From Streptomyces sp. WAC 01529 (GTDB taxonomy: Bacteria; Actinomycetota; Actinomycetes; Streptomycetales; Streptomycetaceae), in NCBI RefSeq assembly GCF_003945545.1, contig NZ_CP029617.1, positions 6,475,001 to 6,539,000 on the forward strand: DNA of 64,000 nt. Reading direction: 5' to 3'. Made by a program: the position numbers and the translations under genes. The first letter of the stretch is position 1. The number at the start of each line of letters is the position of its first letter. Of the stretch, positions 42,127 to 51,315 are shown piece after piece. The notes below the pieces were generated by a model. The model saw nothing but the letters and a program-made list of their open reading frames with translations. It was not told the DNA's origin and did no database searches.

Positions 42127-42296
42127 TCCTGTTCCCGGCCCGGACAGCACCCGCGCGGTGCCGTTCCCGCCTGCCCGGAACCGACGGCGTCCCCTCCTGG
42201 CCCGGGCCCGCTCCTTCTTCCTGTACGCAGTCGGCGTACGCGGCCCCGGCCTGCCCGTATCCCCGATCACCCACCGCGAGCAGGAGTCCCCCTCCC

Positions 42297-43784
42297 GTGT
42301 CCCACGACACCCACCAGGCCACCACCACCGCCACCAGCAACCCGCCACGCGCCGGATCCCCGGCCCCGGCCCAGGCCCCGGCCCCGGCCCGTGCCCGCGC
42401 CATCACCCTCGCCGTCGTCCTGACCGCGGAGCTGATGAACGCGCTCGACGGCTCCGTCGTCTACACCGCCCTGCCCTCCATCGCCGCCGACACCGGCGCC
42501 ACCACCGCGGCCCTCCAGTGGATCGACGCCGCCTACGTCCTGACCTTCGCACTCGGTCTGATCACCGGCGGCCGGCTCGGCGACCTCTACGGTCGCAGGC
42601 GGATCTTCCTGGCCGGTACCGCCGTTTTCACGCTGTCCTCGCTTCTGTGCGGGATCGCGGGCGGCCCTGACCTGCTGATCGCCGCCCGCGTACTCCAGGG
42701 AGCCGCCGCCGCGGCGATGGTGCCGCAGGTCCTCGCGACCCTGCACGTCACCTTCGACGAGGGCTCCCGGGCGAAGGCGTTCGGTCTGTACGGCACGGTC
42801 ATGTCGCTCGGCAGCGTCATCGGCCCCGTCCTTGGCGGGGTCCTCACCCAGGCCGACCTGTTCGGCCTGGGCTGGCGGCCCATCTTCCTGATCAACCTGC
42901 CCATCGGCATCGCCGCCGTCGTCCTCGGCCGGCGCTGCCTTCCCGAGTCCCACGACCGCACCGCCGGGACCCTCGACCCGCTCGGCATGTTCCTGTCCGC
43001 GCTCGGCCTGCTGCTGATCACGCTCCCGCTGACGATGGGCGGCGAACACGGCTGGCCCCTCTGGACATTCGCGATGATGGCCGCCGGTCTGCTCGTCCTG
43101 ACCGGGTTCCTGGTGCAGCAGAGGGCCAAGCTGCGCAAGGACGGCTCGCCCCTGGTCGTCCTCTCCCTCTTCACCGGCCGCGCCTTCAGCTCCGGGCTCG
43201 CCACGCAGCTGGCCTTCGGCCTCCTGTCCGGCGTCTTCTTCCTGTCCTGGGTCCTGTTCATGCAGAACGGCCTCGGTCTCACCCCGGGCGAGGCGGCCGT
43301 CGGCTTCGTCGTGGCCTCCCTCGGCGAGATGGGCGGCGCCTGGCTCGCCATGAGCCTCGTCGCACGCCACGGACGGGCCGTGCCCCAGGCCGGGGCCCTG
43401 CTCGCCGCCCTCACCCTGGCCGGCTACCACCACCTCATCACCACCGTGGGCACCGGCATGGGAACCGTGGCGGCCGCCGCCCCGATGCTCGCCGTCGGCT
43501 TCGGCCTCGGCATGATCGGCGCCCCGCTCGCCGACCTGACCCTCGGCAGGGTCCCCCACCGGCACGCGGGCTCGGCCTCCGGCCTCTTCAACACCGGAAC
43601 GCAGCTCGGCATCGCGCTCGGAACCGCCCTGACCACCGTCATCTTCTTCACCCACATCGGCGCGGGCATCCGCGGCCCAGCCGTGAACACCGCGTTCGCC
43701 GACAGCCTCTGGTACGTCGTCGGCACACTCATCGCGATGGGGGCGCTGATGCAGCTGCTCCCCCAGCGGACCCGCACCGGCTGA
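42297..43784 (+). CDS. DHA2-family MFS drug exporter 2
   Basis: 495 residues, 14-segment DHA2 protein. AELMNALDGSVVYTALP, GGRLGDLYGRRRIF and GSVIGPVLGG align directly with exporter 1. Proline/alanine-rich N-terminal stretch before helix 1. GTG start with AGGAG ten bases upstream; the frame is open to 42096 but that part matches a leader, not protein. Its 3' end overlaps the convergent PhzF gene by 56 bases. Probably arose by duplication, and may now differ in cargo or inducer. Confidence 0.88.
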   Translation: MSHDTHQATTTATSNPPRAGSPAPAQAPAPARARAITLAVVLTAELMNALDGSVVYTALPSIAADTGATTAALQWIDAAYVLTFALGLITGGRLGDLYGRRRIFLAGTAVFTLSSLLCGIAGGPDLLIAARVLQGAAAAAMVPQVLATLHVTFDEGSRAKAFGLYGTVMSLGSVIGPVLGGVLTQADLFGLGWRPIFLINLPIGIAAVVLGRRCLPESHDRTAGTLDPLGMFLSALGLLLITLPLTMGGEHGWPLWTFAMMAAGLLVLTGFLVQQRAKLRKDGSPLVVLSLFTGRAFSSGLATQLAFGLLSGVFFLSWVLFMQNGLGLTPGEAAVGFVVASLGEMGGAWLAMSLVARHGRAVPQAGALLAALTLAGYHHLITTVGTGMGTVAAAAPMLAVGFGLGMIGAPLADLTLGRVPHRHAGSASGLFNTGTQLGIALGTALTTVIFFTHIGAGIRGPAVNTAFADSLWYVVGTLIAMGALMQLLPQRTRTG

Positions 43785-44664
43785 CGAGCGGAGTCCAGCG
43801 TCCGTCGCGGACCACCGCCAACCCGCCGACCCGGGCCGTGATGCCCGCCGGCCCGCGGCGGGCCGAAGCGAGCACGCCGGCAGGGCGACCGAGGGTGTCG
43901 CCCTGCTCCACCTCGATCGCGACCGTCCGCGCCCCTGCCGTGTCGAGCAGGTGGGCGGCCAGGCAGCCGGTGCTGTTGGCGTTGGCGACGTCCTCGTCGA
44001 CGCCGATCGCCGGTGCGAACATCCGCGCCGCACCCGGCCGGTCACCCACCGGCGGTACGTACACGAAACAGCCGAGGAGCCCGTACCGCCGGCACGCCGC
44101 CGCCAGCCTGCCGAGGTGCGGGCGGACTCGGAGCAGCACCGACCGGTCGTGGACCGGGACCAGCATGCGTGGCGCGCCGGGCGAGGCGATCCGTGGCGCG
44201 TCGGTCGGATGCGCGTCGTCCGCCGTGAGCCCGAGGGCGGCGACGATCGCGGCGCGCTCGTCCGGTGCCGGGTGACGCAGGGCGACGGGGCCCTGGTCGA
44301 ACCAGACCTCGATGGCGGCGGGGCGGCGGATCGCGACGGTGTCGAACGTGCGCCCGCCGGTGTGTTGGCGGTCGGTCAGCTCGCCCAGCGCGGTGCGGGT
44401 CAACCGGACGGCCTGCGCGGCGACGGTGCCGTGGCCGCAGCCGGACAGTTCGGCGGTGGCGGTGAAGAACCGGACCGGCAGGCCGCCGTCCGGCGTCCGC
44501 CCCGGGCCGAGGAACGCCGCGTGCGAGGTGCCGGCCGCGGCGGCGACCGCACGCCGGTCCGCGTCCGTCGCCGCCGGGTCGTCGTCGGTGACGGCCGTGG
44601 GGCTGCCGCCCCGGCCGTCGCGCCGCACGCACGCGTCGACCACCGTGACATCAGGCCAGGACAT
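43729..44664 (-). CDS. PhzF-family isomerase-like protein, atypical active site
   Basis: 311 residues with both PhzF half-domains: VDACVRRDGRGGSPTAV at the start, SGCGHGTVAAQAV in the first half and ANANSTGCLAAHLL in the second. The usual GNP is GSP here, and the catalytic Glu (in SE-x-x-F) is replaced: TSHAAFL. So it may not be an active isomerase. It overlaps the end of the convergent exporter gene. Eleven bases after the EthD gene, so the two form an operon divergent from a LysR regulator. Confidence 0.8.
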   Translation of the reverse strand: MSWPDVTVVDACVRRDGRGGSPTAVTDDDPAATDADRRAVAAAAGTSHAAFLGPGRTPDGGLPVRFFTATAELSGCGHGTVAAQAVRLTRTALGELTDRQHTGGRTFDTVAIRRPAAIEVWFDQGPVALRHPAPDERAAIVAALGLTADDAHPTDAPRIASPGAPRMLVPVHDRSVLLRVRPHLGRLAAACRRYGLLGCFVYVPPVGDRPGAARMFAPAIGVDEDVANANSTGCLAAHLLDTAGARTVAIEVEQGDTLGRPAGVLASARRGPAGITARVGGLAVVRDGRWTPLVSRCGSAGGAAASAPPSR

Positions 44665-44675
44665 ACCGGCCTGCC

Positions 44676-44987
44676 TCAGCCGGTGCCGTCCCGCACCGGA
44701 TAGTGGATGATGACCACACCGCCGGTGGCGTAGTTGGCGACATCGGCGGACAGCCGCTCGCCGTGTGGCGACGTCTGCGCAGCGGCCATGGCGGCGGCGT
44801 CGGCGAAGTCGGCTTCGAAGACCGCGAAATACGGCGCTTCTCCCTCGGGCGCCGCCACGTCGAAGCTGTAGCGCCACGCGAGCGGGCCGGGCCAATTCGC
44901 GACCAGCGGCAGGTGGTTGGTCACGTAGTAATCGCGGAAGTGGTCGGGGTCTGCGGGGTGGGGATACAGAACGACCAGCCTATGCAT
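44676..44987 (-). CDS. EthD-family small protein
   Basis: 103 residues of the dimeric alpha/beta-barrel EthD family: HRLVVLYPHPADPDHFRDYY, NHLPLVANWPG and a late ANYATGGVVIIHYPV strand. Members serve in degradation pathways or polyketide-like ring chemistry. First gene of the EthD-PhzF pair; divergent from the LysR gene. ATG start. No substrate can be inferred. Confidence 0.85.
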   Translation of the reverse strand: MHRLVVLYPHPADPDHFRDYYVTNHLPLVANWPGPLAWRYSFDVAAPEGEAPYFAVFEADFADAAAMAAAQTSPHGERLSADVANYATGGVVIIHYPVRDGTG

Positions 44988-45153
44988 GACGGCCTCCGTC
45001 CAGATCGGGGTCGGCGGGCCGCGTGCGCGCGATGTCCAGGACCGCGCTCGGTTGAATCGTCATATCCGCAGGCTAGGGCCCGACTTGAGGTCGGGGGAAA
45101 GACCAATACGGGATAGCCTCAGAACGGATCGTTATCAATCGGCAGGGGGGCAC
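44988..45153. promoter_or_regulatory. Divergent promoter region for EthD-PhzF and LysR
   Basis: 166 bases between divergent genes, the classical place for a LysR-type operator. GATCGTTATCAATC (about 45127-45140) is an AT-rich partly symmetric block close to the regulator start. Assignment rests on gene layout. Confidence 0.5.
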
Positions 45154-46056
45154 ATGGCACCGGATACGGTCAGCCTGCGGTACTTCCTCGTGCTGGCACA
45201 GGAGTTGAACTTCACCCGCGCGGCCGCCCGAATCGGTATCGCGCAGCCCGCGCTCAGCGCCCGAATGCGCCGACTGGAAAAGGAACTCGGCAACGCCCTG
45301 CTGGTTCGGGACACGCGGAGCGTCGTACTGACCGCGGCCGGTGCGGCGTTGGCGGAGTCCGCGCCGCCCGCGCTCGCGGCGCTGGACCGGGCATGGGACA
45401 CCGCCCGGCGGGCGGGCGCCGGCGAGCTGGGCACGCTCCGCGTCGGCTACAGCCTCAGCGCCGGGGCCGAGACAGCCCCGGCGCTGGTGGACAAGGTGAT
45501 GCGCGACAGTCCCGGACTCGAGGTCGGCGCGGTCCCGATGGCGACGCCCGAGATCTCCGCCGCGGTCGCCGAGGGCCGCATCGATGCCGGGATCACCCGC
45601 GGTGAACAGCAGGGCCGTGGCGTGCGCCGGTACCTGCTGCGGCGTGAGCGGACCGGCGTCCAATTGGCGCGGCACCATCCGCTGGCCGGACACCCGGAGA
45701 TCGAGATCGCCGACGCGGCCGCGTATCCGCTGCGGCTCCCCGACAGTGCGGCCAACCCCGTGATCCACGACCAGCTGGCCGCACTGTTCCGGGACATCCG
45801 GCCGCACCCCCGATTCCACACGCCCGCCGTCTCTTTCGACATGTCCCAGCGCGACCTCCGCGACGGGCTCACCCTCGCCCCGGCCGGCGAAGCCGCGGTC
45901 ACGGCGGCACCGGCCGGTCTCACCTGGCGACCGCTGCGGGGCGCGCCCGGCCTGACCTTCCATCTGGTCCTGCCACGCGAGCAGTCGCCACTGCACCGCC
46001 GCATCCGTGCCGTCGCCAGAACCCTGGCGCACGAGCTGCACTGGCTGCCGGGCTGA
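45154..46056 (+). CDS. LysR-family transcriptional regulator
   Basis: 300 residues. Winged helix-turn-helix in 1-60 (LRYFLVLAQELNFTRAAAR, QPALSARMRRLEKELG), then a periplasmic-binding-protein-like effector domain (about 90-295). ATG at 45154 with GGGGGG upstream; the longer open frame from 44986 is not used because the family begins at the HTH. It should regulate the divergent EthD-PhzF pair and itself. Confidence 0.9.
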   Translation: MAPDTVSLRYFLVLAQELNFTRAAARIGIAQPALSARMRRLEKELGNALLVRDTRSVVLTAAGAALAESAPPALAALDRAWDTARRAGAGELGTLRVGYSLSAGAETAPALVDKVMRDSPGLEVGAVPMATPEISAAVAEGRIDAGITRGEQQGRGVRRYLLRRERTGVQLARHHPLAGHPEIEIADAAAYPLRLPDSAANPVIHDQLAALFRDIRPHPRFHTPAVSFDMSQRDLRDGLTLAPAGEAAVTAAPAGLTWRPLRGAPGLTFHLVLPREQSPLHRRIRAVARTLAHELHWLPG

Positions 46057-46145
46057 CGCGCGAGAGGCCAACTGACGCGCCAGAGGTCAAGCGGGACGGA
46101 CGTCCGCGGTTCCGGGGGCTCCGGCCCCCGCCCCGGGGCCCCCGC

Positions 46146-46838
46146 TCACAACCACCCCTCCAGCGAAGCCATGAACGCCTCGAAGTCGTCGCGATGAATG
46201 GTGTGCCCCGCGCCCTTGACCGTACGCACCTCGAAACCGCGCCGCACCAGCTCCTCCTTCATCGCCTCGTCGATGAGGAAACTGGGGTCCGCCACCTGCA
46301 CGAGCGAAGGGACGACCGGCGCGGCCGGGGTGCGGTCCACGGCGTTCGGGCCGGAGAGCGCGAGCGCGGTGTCCGCGTCCCAGGCCGCGAGGGTGGCGAC
46401 TTCGATGTCGACGTCGGCCTCCTCCCAGCGCGGGTTGAAGTTCGCGATCACCTCGCGCGTGGCACCCCGGAACTCCACGAAAATCGCCGGATCCACCGAC
46501 CCGACGCCGCCGAGCGCCCACGCCGGGTCGGAGAAGACCGCCCGCTCGGGCGCCAGACGCTCGGCCGCCAGGGCCAGCGCCATCGCGCCGAGCGAGTGCC
46601 CTATCGCCAGCTCCGCGCCGACCGGCAGCGTCTCGACGAGGTCGTCCGCGAAGATCTCGGCGCCGTACGCGCCGCGCCCGCTCGCGCCGTGCCCGCGCAG
46701 GTCGACGCCGATCACGCGGTAGCCCCGGTCGGCGAGCGCGGGCCCCACGCGCCGCCAGGTGCGGTGGTCCGACATGATTCCGTGGACCAGGAGGGCGACG
46801 CGGTCGCCGGCCCCCCATTCGTGGGTGTGCAGTTTCAT
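46146..46838 (-). CDS. Alpha/beta hydrolase
   Basis: 230 residues, cytoplasmic. Nucleophile Ser82 in GHSLGAM, oxyanion LVHGIMSDHRTW, His in GAGHTIHRDD; the acid is probably Asp in the VADPSFLID stretch. Substrate unknown (esterase or hydrolase). Start ATG at 46838, 53 bases after the MFS stop, so possibly the second gene of a two-gene operon with that transporter. Confidence 0.85.
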   Translation of the reverse strand: MKLHTHEWGAGDRVALLVHGIMSDHRTWRRVGPALADRGYRVIGVDLRGHGASGRGAYGAEIFADDLVETLPVGAELAIGHSLGAMALALAAERLAPERAVFSDPAWALGGVGSVDPAIFVEFRGATREVIANFNPRWEEADVDIEVATLAAWDADTALALSGPNAVDRTPAAPVVPSLVQVADPSFLIDEAMKEELVRRGFEVRTVKGAGHTIHRDDFEAFMASLEGWL

Positions 46839-46891
46839 GGTGGTGCCCTTCTCTCGTCACGGGAACGGTACGGCGGCGGAGTCGGCCCCCG

Positions 46892-48157
46892 TCACCGCAC
46901 CCCGCGAATCGGCCGCACGGCGAGCGCCCCCAGCAGGGAGAGCGCCGCACCGGCGATGAACAGCGCGGTGTAGCCGCCTCCCTGGCCGCCGCCGCAGAGC
47001 GAGACGATCACGGAAGCGGCGAACGGCGCCAGGATCTGGGGGCCGGCCTGCGCCATGTTGAGGACGCCCAGATCGCGCGCCGCGTCCTCGGCGCTCGGCA
47101 GGATCATCGAGACGAGCGCGTTGTCGACGGCCATGAAGCAGCCGAAGCCGAGGCCGTTGAGCACGGCGAAGACGATCATCGCGGGCCAGGTCGGCGAGAC
47201 GGCGGGGACGATCAGCGCGACGGCGGAGATCACCGCGGAGAGGGCGACGAACAGCTTGCGGCGGTTCAGCCGGTCGGAGAGCACGCCGCCGACGACTGTG
47301 GAGAGGGCCATGGCGACCGCGTTGACCGGGGTGAGGATCGCGACGGCGCCCTCGGGGGCGATGCCGGACGGCAGGGCGATGTGGTCCTGGAGGATGTAGA
47401 GCTGGTAGCCGAAGACGCAGAAGTAGCCGAGGACGAGCAGCGCCCGTCCGATGAAGGCCCAGCGGAAGTCGTGGTGGCGCAGGGCGCCGAGGAACGCCGC
47501 GAACTGCCGTCTCAGCGGCGCCTGTTCGGCCTTGTCCGTCGGGGGCAGCGGCTTCTCGCGGGCGAACGAGGTGAAGACCACGGCCGCCAGCGCCACGAAG
47601 GCGCCGAGCACCAGATAGCCGGTGCGGATGTGGTCGGCGAAGGCCGAGCCGAGCAGCGCGCCGATGGTCGAGCCGAGCGGCATGCCGAGACCGACCGCGG
47701 CCGACGCCCTGCCGCGCGCGGAGAGCGGCACCCGGTCCGGGACGACGGAGGTGAGCGCGGCCTGGAAGACGTTCATCACGGCCTGGCCGACGCACCAGGC
47801 GATGGCAACGAGCAGCACCGTGTCGACCCCGCCGAGCAGCGCCATCGCGCCGACCGCGGCGAGACCGCCGCCGAGTATCCACGGATTGCGGCGCCCCGAA
47901 CGGTCCGAGAGGGCACCCGCGACGGGGTTGAACAGGGTGGCGAAGACCGCGCTCACACCGCTGACAAGGCCGAGCATCGCGACCTTGTCGGCCTCGTCGA
48001 TCCGCTCGATCTGGAGGGGGAGCAGGACACCGCCGACGCCGATGTAGAGCGTGAACATCGCGGTGTTGCCGAGCAGGAGGAGCGGCATCAGGCCACGCGG
48101 GGTGCCTGCGGGCCGGTCCGGCGGGGGTATCTGGTCCTGACGAGCGGAAAGGGCCAT
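46892..48157 (-). CDS. MFS transporter (12 TM)
   Basis: 421 residues. Motif A-like ALSDRSGRRNPWILGG and the repeat SGVLSDRLNRRKLF-type sequence (VVGGVLSDRLNRRK) show the two six-helix halves. The first half resembles the sugar/GPH-like branch (GRRNPWI). ATG at 48157 with GAGGAGGG upstream; the frame reads on beyond this start only by composition. A strong palindromic operator lies 55 bases upstream. Cargo unknown. Confidence 0.88.
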   Translation of the reverse strand: MALSARQDQIPPPDRPAGTPRGLMPLLLLGNTAMFTLYIGVGGVLLPLQIERIDEADKVAMLGLVSGVSAVFATLFNPVAGALSDRSGRRNPWILGGGLAAVGAMALLGGVDTVLLVAIAWCVGQAVMNVFQAALTSVVPDRVPLSARGRASAAVGLGMPLGSTIGALLGSAFADHIRTGYLVLGAFVALAAVVFTSFAREKPLPPTDKAEQAPLRRQFAAFLGALRHHDFRWAFIGRALLVLGYFCVFGYQLYILQDHIALPSGIAPEGAVAILTPVNAVAMALSTVVGGVLSDRLNRRKLFVALSAVISAVALIVPAVSPTWPAMIVFAVLNGLGFGCFMAVDNALVSMILPSAEDAARDLGVLNMAQAGPQILAPFAASVIVSLCGGGQGGGYTALFIAGAALSLLGALAVRPIRGVR

Positions 48158-48211
48158 GGTGCCCTCCTCGGAAGGTCCGGTCTGGTCCGGTCCCGATGAC
48201 CGAAAAAGACT

Positions 48212-48241
48212 CGTGACACGTGTCAGTTGACACGTGTCACG
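48212..48241. promoter_or_regulatory. Double palindromic operator upstream of the MFS gene
   Basis: TGACACGTGTCA occurs at 48214-48225 and 48228-48239, two bases apart; together with flanks the block is a 30-base inverted repeat (CG at each end). Typical of a dimeric TetR-like repressor binding as two dimers. No regulator gene is adjacent, so it acts from elsewhere. Confidence 0.8.
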
Positions 48242-48309
48242 AATGTTTAGCAGTGAACGAACGGATCCGCCAGACCCTGGACGGGAAGAGCCGCCGTGCG
48301 AATCGCCGG

Positions 48310-48347
48310 GGTGTGCCGACCGGGCCGCGGCGCCGGGCCGGCACACC
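48310..48347 (-). terminator. Hairpin after the FG-GAP gene
   Basis: GGTGTGCCG (48310-48318) pairs with CGGCACACC (48339-48347), with an inner GC-rich region that can pair further. It lies 20 bases past the stop on the minus strand. Confidence 0.65.
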
Positions 48348-48366
48348 AACTGGGCGTCGTAGGGGG

Positions 48367-49725
48367 TTAGTCCAAGAAGCCGCCGATGGGCATCGCGTCG
48401 TACGCCGCCGCGCCCGTCGTGGTGATGCCGCTGGGGGAGCCGGGCAGCCGCAGAGGGCCATAGCCGGCGTTCACGTACAGGTCGGCCGTTCCGTCCCTGT
48501 CCGCGTCGCGCAGCCGTACCAGGCCGCCGAACGCGTCGTCCGCCTCCAACGGGCCCGGGACACCGGGGGTGTTGCGGGCGAACCACTGTGAACCGGCACC
48601 GGACAGACCGCTCGCCCGCCCCTTGAAGACGTGCACGCCGCCCGCGTAGTCCTTGCCGTCGATCTCCTCGCCGTGCACGCCGACCGCCAGATCCGCGTAG
48701 CCGTCGCCGTTGACGTCGCCCGCCGAGACGGATGAGCCGAACTCGTCGTCGTTCTCCGCGGATCCGGCGACGCCGCTCGTCGACTGGGAGAGGCGGGTGC
48801 TTCGGGACGGCCCGCCGGACGAGCCGTACCAGACGCTGACGCGGCCCTTGTGCTTCGAGTGGAGGGAGGTGCCGATGGCGATGTCGCCGTAGCCGTCCTT
48901 GTCGAAGTCGGCGATGACGCCGTCGCCGCCGCGCTCGGTGCTGCCGCCGTTGCCGGACTGGGATTCCAGGCGCAGGGTCTTGCCCGGGGTGAGCGCACTC
49001 GCGCCACCCTTGATGAACCAGGCGTCGGACGCGATCTTCTCGGGGTTGACCACGTCGCCGATGATCGCGAGGTCGGTCTTCTTGTCGCCGTTGACCTTGC
49101 CGGAGATCAGGGCCGAGGCGTAGAAGCCCGTCGTCTTGTCGAGCTTGGTCACGGGGCCAGTGGTGCCGGAACGCTTGAGCGGGCCCCGGTAGACGTAGGT
49201 CATGGATTCGTTGATGACGGCCAGGTCCTGCTTGCCGTCGCCGTTGAAGTCGCCGGTCGCCAGGTCCTTGCCCATGTAGTTGTGGCGGCCCGGGTTCTTG
49301 TTCGGCAGGGTCGTGCCCTTGGACAGACCGGAGGCGGAACCCCACAGGATCGTCACGGCGCCCTGGGAGCCGTTCTCGCCGGTGGCCGCCACCGCGAGGT
49401 CCCCGTATCCGTCGCCGTCGAAGTCCGCGGCGGCCCGTACCTCGCCGAACATGTCGTCGGCCTCGTCCGTGCCGGGCACGCCGGGGCTCGACTGGGTGAG
49501 GCGCTTCTGAGTGGGGCCGGGCCCGGTGGCGGTCCCGAAGACCACGGTGACGCCGCCGCCCTCTCTGGCGCTGAAGCTCGAGTACGCGTAGTCGCGGTAG
49601 CCGTCGCCGTTGAAGTCGTCGCCGTGCTTGGCGGGCGCGGCGTCCGCTGTCGCGGCGGGCAGGGTGAGGGGGGTGAGGCCCGCTGCCAGGAGGGTGGTGA
49701 GCGTGGCCGTTGTGCGGATGTGCAT
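48367..49725 (-). CDS. Secreted FG-GAP/VCBS seven-repeat propeller protein
   Basis: 452 residues with a signal peptide (about 1-30). Seven integrin-like calcium repeats are visible: DFNGDGYRDYA, DFDGDGYGDLA, DFNGDGKQDLA, KVNGDKKTDLA, DFDKDGYGDIA, DVNGDGYADLA and DADRDGTADLY, enough for a full seven-blade propeller. The fourth repeat has lost part of the calcium loop. Extracellular; binding partner unknown. ATG at 49725; the open frame upstream is composition only. Monocistronic. Confidence 0.92.
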   Translation of the reverse strand: MHIRTTATLTTLLAAGLTPLTLPAATADAAPAKHGDDFNGDGYRDYAYSSFSAREGGGVTVVFGTATGPGPTQKRLTQSSPGVPGTDEADDMFGEVRAAADFDGDGYGDLAVAATGENGSQGAVTILWGSASGLSKGTTLPNKNPGRHNYMGKDLATGDFNGDGKQDLAVINESMTYVYRGPLKRSGTTGPVTKLDKTTGFYASALISGKVNGDKKTDLAIIGDVVNPEKIASDAWFIKGGASALTPGKTLRLESQSGNGGSTERGGDGVIADFDKDGYGDIAIGTSLHSKHKGRVSVWYGSSGGPSRSTRLSQSTSGVAGSAENDDEFGSSVSAGDVNGDGYADLAVGVHGEEIDGKDYAGGVHVFKGRASGLSGAGSQWFARNTPGVPGPLEADDAFGGLVRLRDADRDGTADLYVNAGYGPLRLPGSPSGITTTGAAAYDAMPIGGFLD

Positions 49726-50811
49726 GGGTGTTGGGGGTTCCTTGTGGGTGGAGAGGTCGAGCGAGTGGGAGAGGGGGAGGGGGAGTGGTGGTCGGGTCGG
49801 TCGGCATCCGGGCGCCGAAGCGGGGTGTGCGTCGCCGGGTGGCGCGCACCGGGTGCCGGCGGAGCCGGGACTGGCGGTGGAGGAGACCGGTGGTGGGGCC
49901 AAAGGGTTGTACGGGGCGCGGGGCGATGCTCTGCGCCGGATACGGATTCCCGCGCCTGCCCGCTCCCGCAGTGAACCGTGCCCTGTTGCGTCACCCGCCC
50001 CGAAACGGGGCGCGGCGCTTGGTGATTGGTGCCTGCTGTCACGCTCAGTCACAAGTGACAGGATGCGCGGCAGGCTGAACGACAGCTCGTGCCCGGCGCG
50101 GGCCCCGTTCCCCGCGCCGGACCGCGCCGGGTCCTTCGGCCCCGACGGTCGCCCCGATCCCGCCGGGTCCGCCGATTCCGTCGGTCGTCCCGATCTCGCC
50201 GGGCCTTTCGATTCCGCCGGTCGTTCCGCTCCCGCCGGGCCTCTCGATCTCGTCGGTCGCCCCCGGTCCCGCCGGGTCCCCCGATCCCGTCGGTCGCCCC
50301 GATCTCGCCGGGCCTCTCGATCCCGCCGGTCGTCCCGACTCCGCCAAGCCCTTCGATCTCGTCGGTCGCCCCGACCCCGCCGGGTCCCCCGATCCCGTCG
50401 GTCGCCCCGGTCCCGCCGGGCCCTCCGCACCTGCCGGTCACCGCGACCCCAGCGGGCCCTTGGATCCCGCCGGGCCCCCAAACCCCGCCGGCCCCCCAAA
50501 CCCCGCCGGGCCCCCCGACCCCGACGGCCCCCCCACCCCCGCTGGACCTCCCACCCCCGCCGAGCCAACCCCCCACCGCTGAGCCAACCCCCACCGCCGC
50601 CCCGCCCACCAGCACTTCCGTTGCCCCGTACGCGGCGTGCCGCGGGCGAGCGGCAGTTATGTGCTCACCGGGCTCGCGGCAAGCCGTGTCAGTGCGGTCG
50701 GCGAGTTGTTGCGGCCGCGCCTGACGAGCGTACGGATCGAGCTGCCCACGCCCCGCGATGTGGCCGCGCTAGTGGACCGTCTCATCCGGGAACCGCGGAC
50801 GTGGCCTGCGG
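49726..50811. repeat. Non-coding gap with a degenerate 18/36-bp repeat (about 50120-50560)
   Basis: The gap of about 1.1 kb has no convincing gene. From about 50120 it is a degenerate repeat of CCCGATCCCGCCGGGTCC-like and CCGATCCCGTCGGTCGCC-like blocks, about 18 bases each and alternating as 36-base units. Because the period is a multiple of three all frames are open. Also present: CGCCCCG-AAA-CGGGGCG (49996-50012) and CTGTCAC/GTGACAG (50036-50061) inverted repeats. Confidence 0.7.
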
Positions 50812-51240
50812 TCAGGGCCGCCGGTAGGGCGCGCAGAGCAGGTCGTTGTAATTGCCGTCGTCCAGACAGATGCGCACGAGCTGGGCACCACCGACTATGT
50901 CCGCCGGAACGACGAAGCTGAAGGTTCTGGTCGTACCGCAGGCCATGTCAGCGGGATCGGAGCCCCTCGAACCCACCAGCGCGCGGTTGGCGTCGTAGGT
51001 GCGCCCCCAGGTGAGGCGGCAGTACGCCTTGCCGGCCGTACTCACCGACTTGTGTGTCCCCTCCACGAGGACCGACCGGTTGTACCAGGTCAGCTTTCCG
51101 TCGGTCCACGTGTTCCCGACCTCGACGCGGAACGAGTTGGTGGGGTAGTCGGTGGCCTCGGCGTTGGCGGCGGGAGCGCCGAGCAGAGCGCCCGCTGTCA
51201 GTGCCACGGCACCGAGGGCGGCGGAGAGTTGCGTACGCAA
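50812..51240 (-). CDS. Small secreted protein, probably disulfide-bonded
   Basis: 142 residues with a signal peptide (about 1-30, ending ANA-EA). The mature part has four cysteines (AYCRLTW, MACGTT, RICLDD, LLCAPY), enough for two disulfides, and is rich in Thr, Tyr and Trp. No family recognised. I chose the TTG at 51240 because GGAGG lies five bases before it; the upstream GTG adds 12 residues without signal character. Divergent from nothing; the ArsR-type gene ends 75 bases upstream on the same strand. Confidence 0.75.
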   Translation of the reverse strand: MRTQLSAALGAVALTAGALLGAPAANAEATDYPTNSFRVEVGNTWTDGKLTWYNRSVLVEGTHKSVSTAGKAYCRLTWGRTYDANRALVGSRGSDPADMACGTTRTFSFVVPADIVGGAQLVRICLDDGNYNDLLCAPYRRP

Positions 51241-51315
51241 GGTGACCTCCAGGATGTGAGTCGGTTGCGGCTCCACATGGTCCGGGAACGGGATGCCCGG
51301 GGCCCAGCTCTTAAG

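Noticed and set aside
48220..48591. Possible TetR-type regulator beside the palindromic operator
   Set aside because: The frame has no helix-turn-helix and runs antisense into the FG-GAP gene.
48158..49849. Frame joining the MFS transporter to a 560-residue N-terminal extension
   Set aside because: It is antiframe sequence of the FG-GAP gene; GAGGAGGG and the operator place the start at 48157.
50045..50615. Collagen-like Gly-rich reading on the minus strand
   Set aside because: All frames are open because the repeat period is a multiple of three; the Gly-X-Y register is broken often and no ribosome site or signal peptide is convincing.
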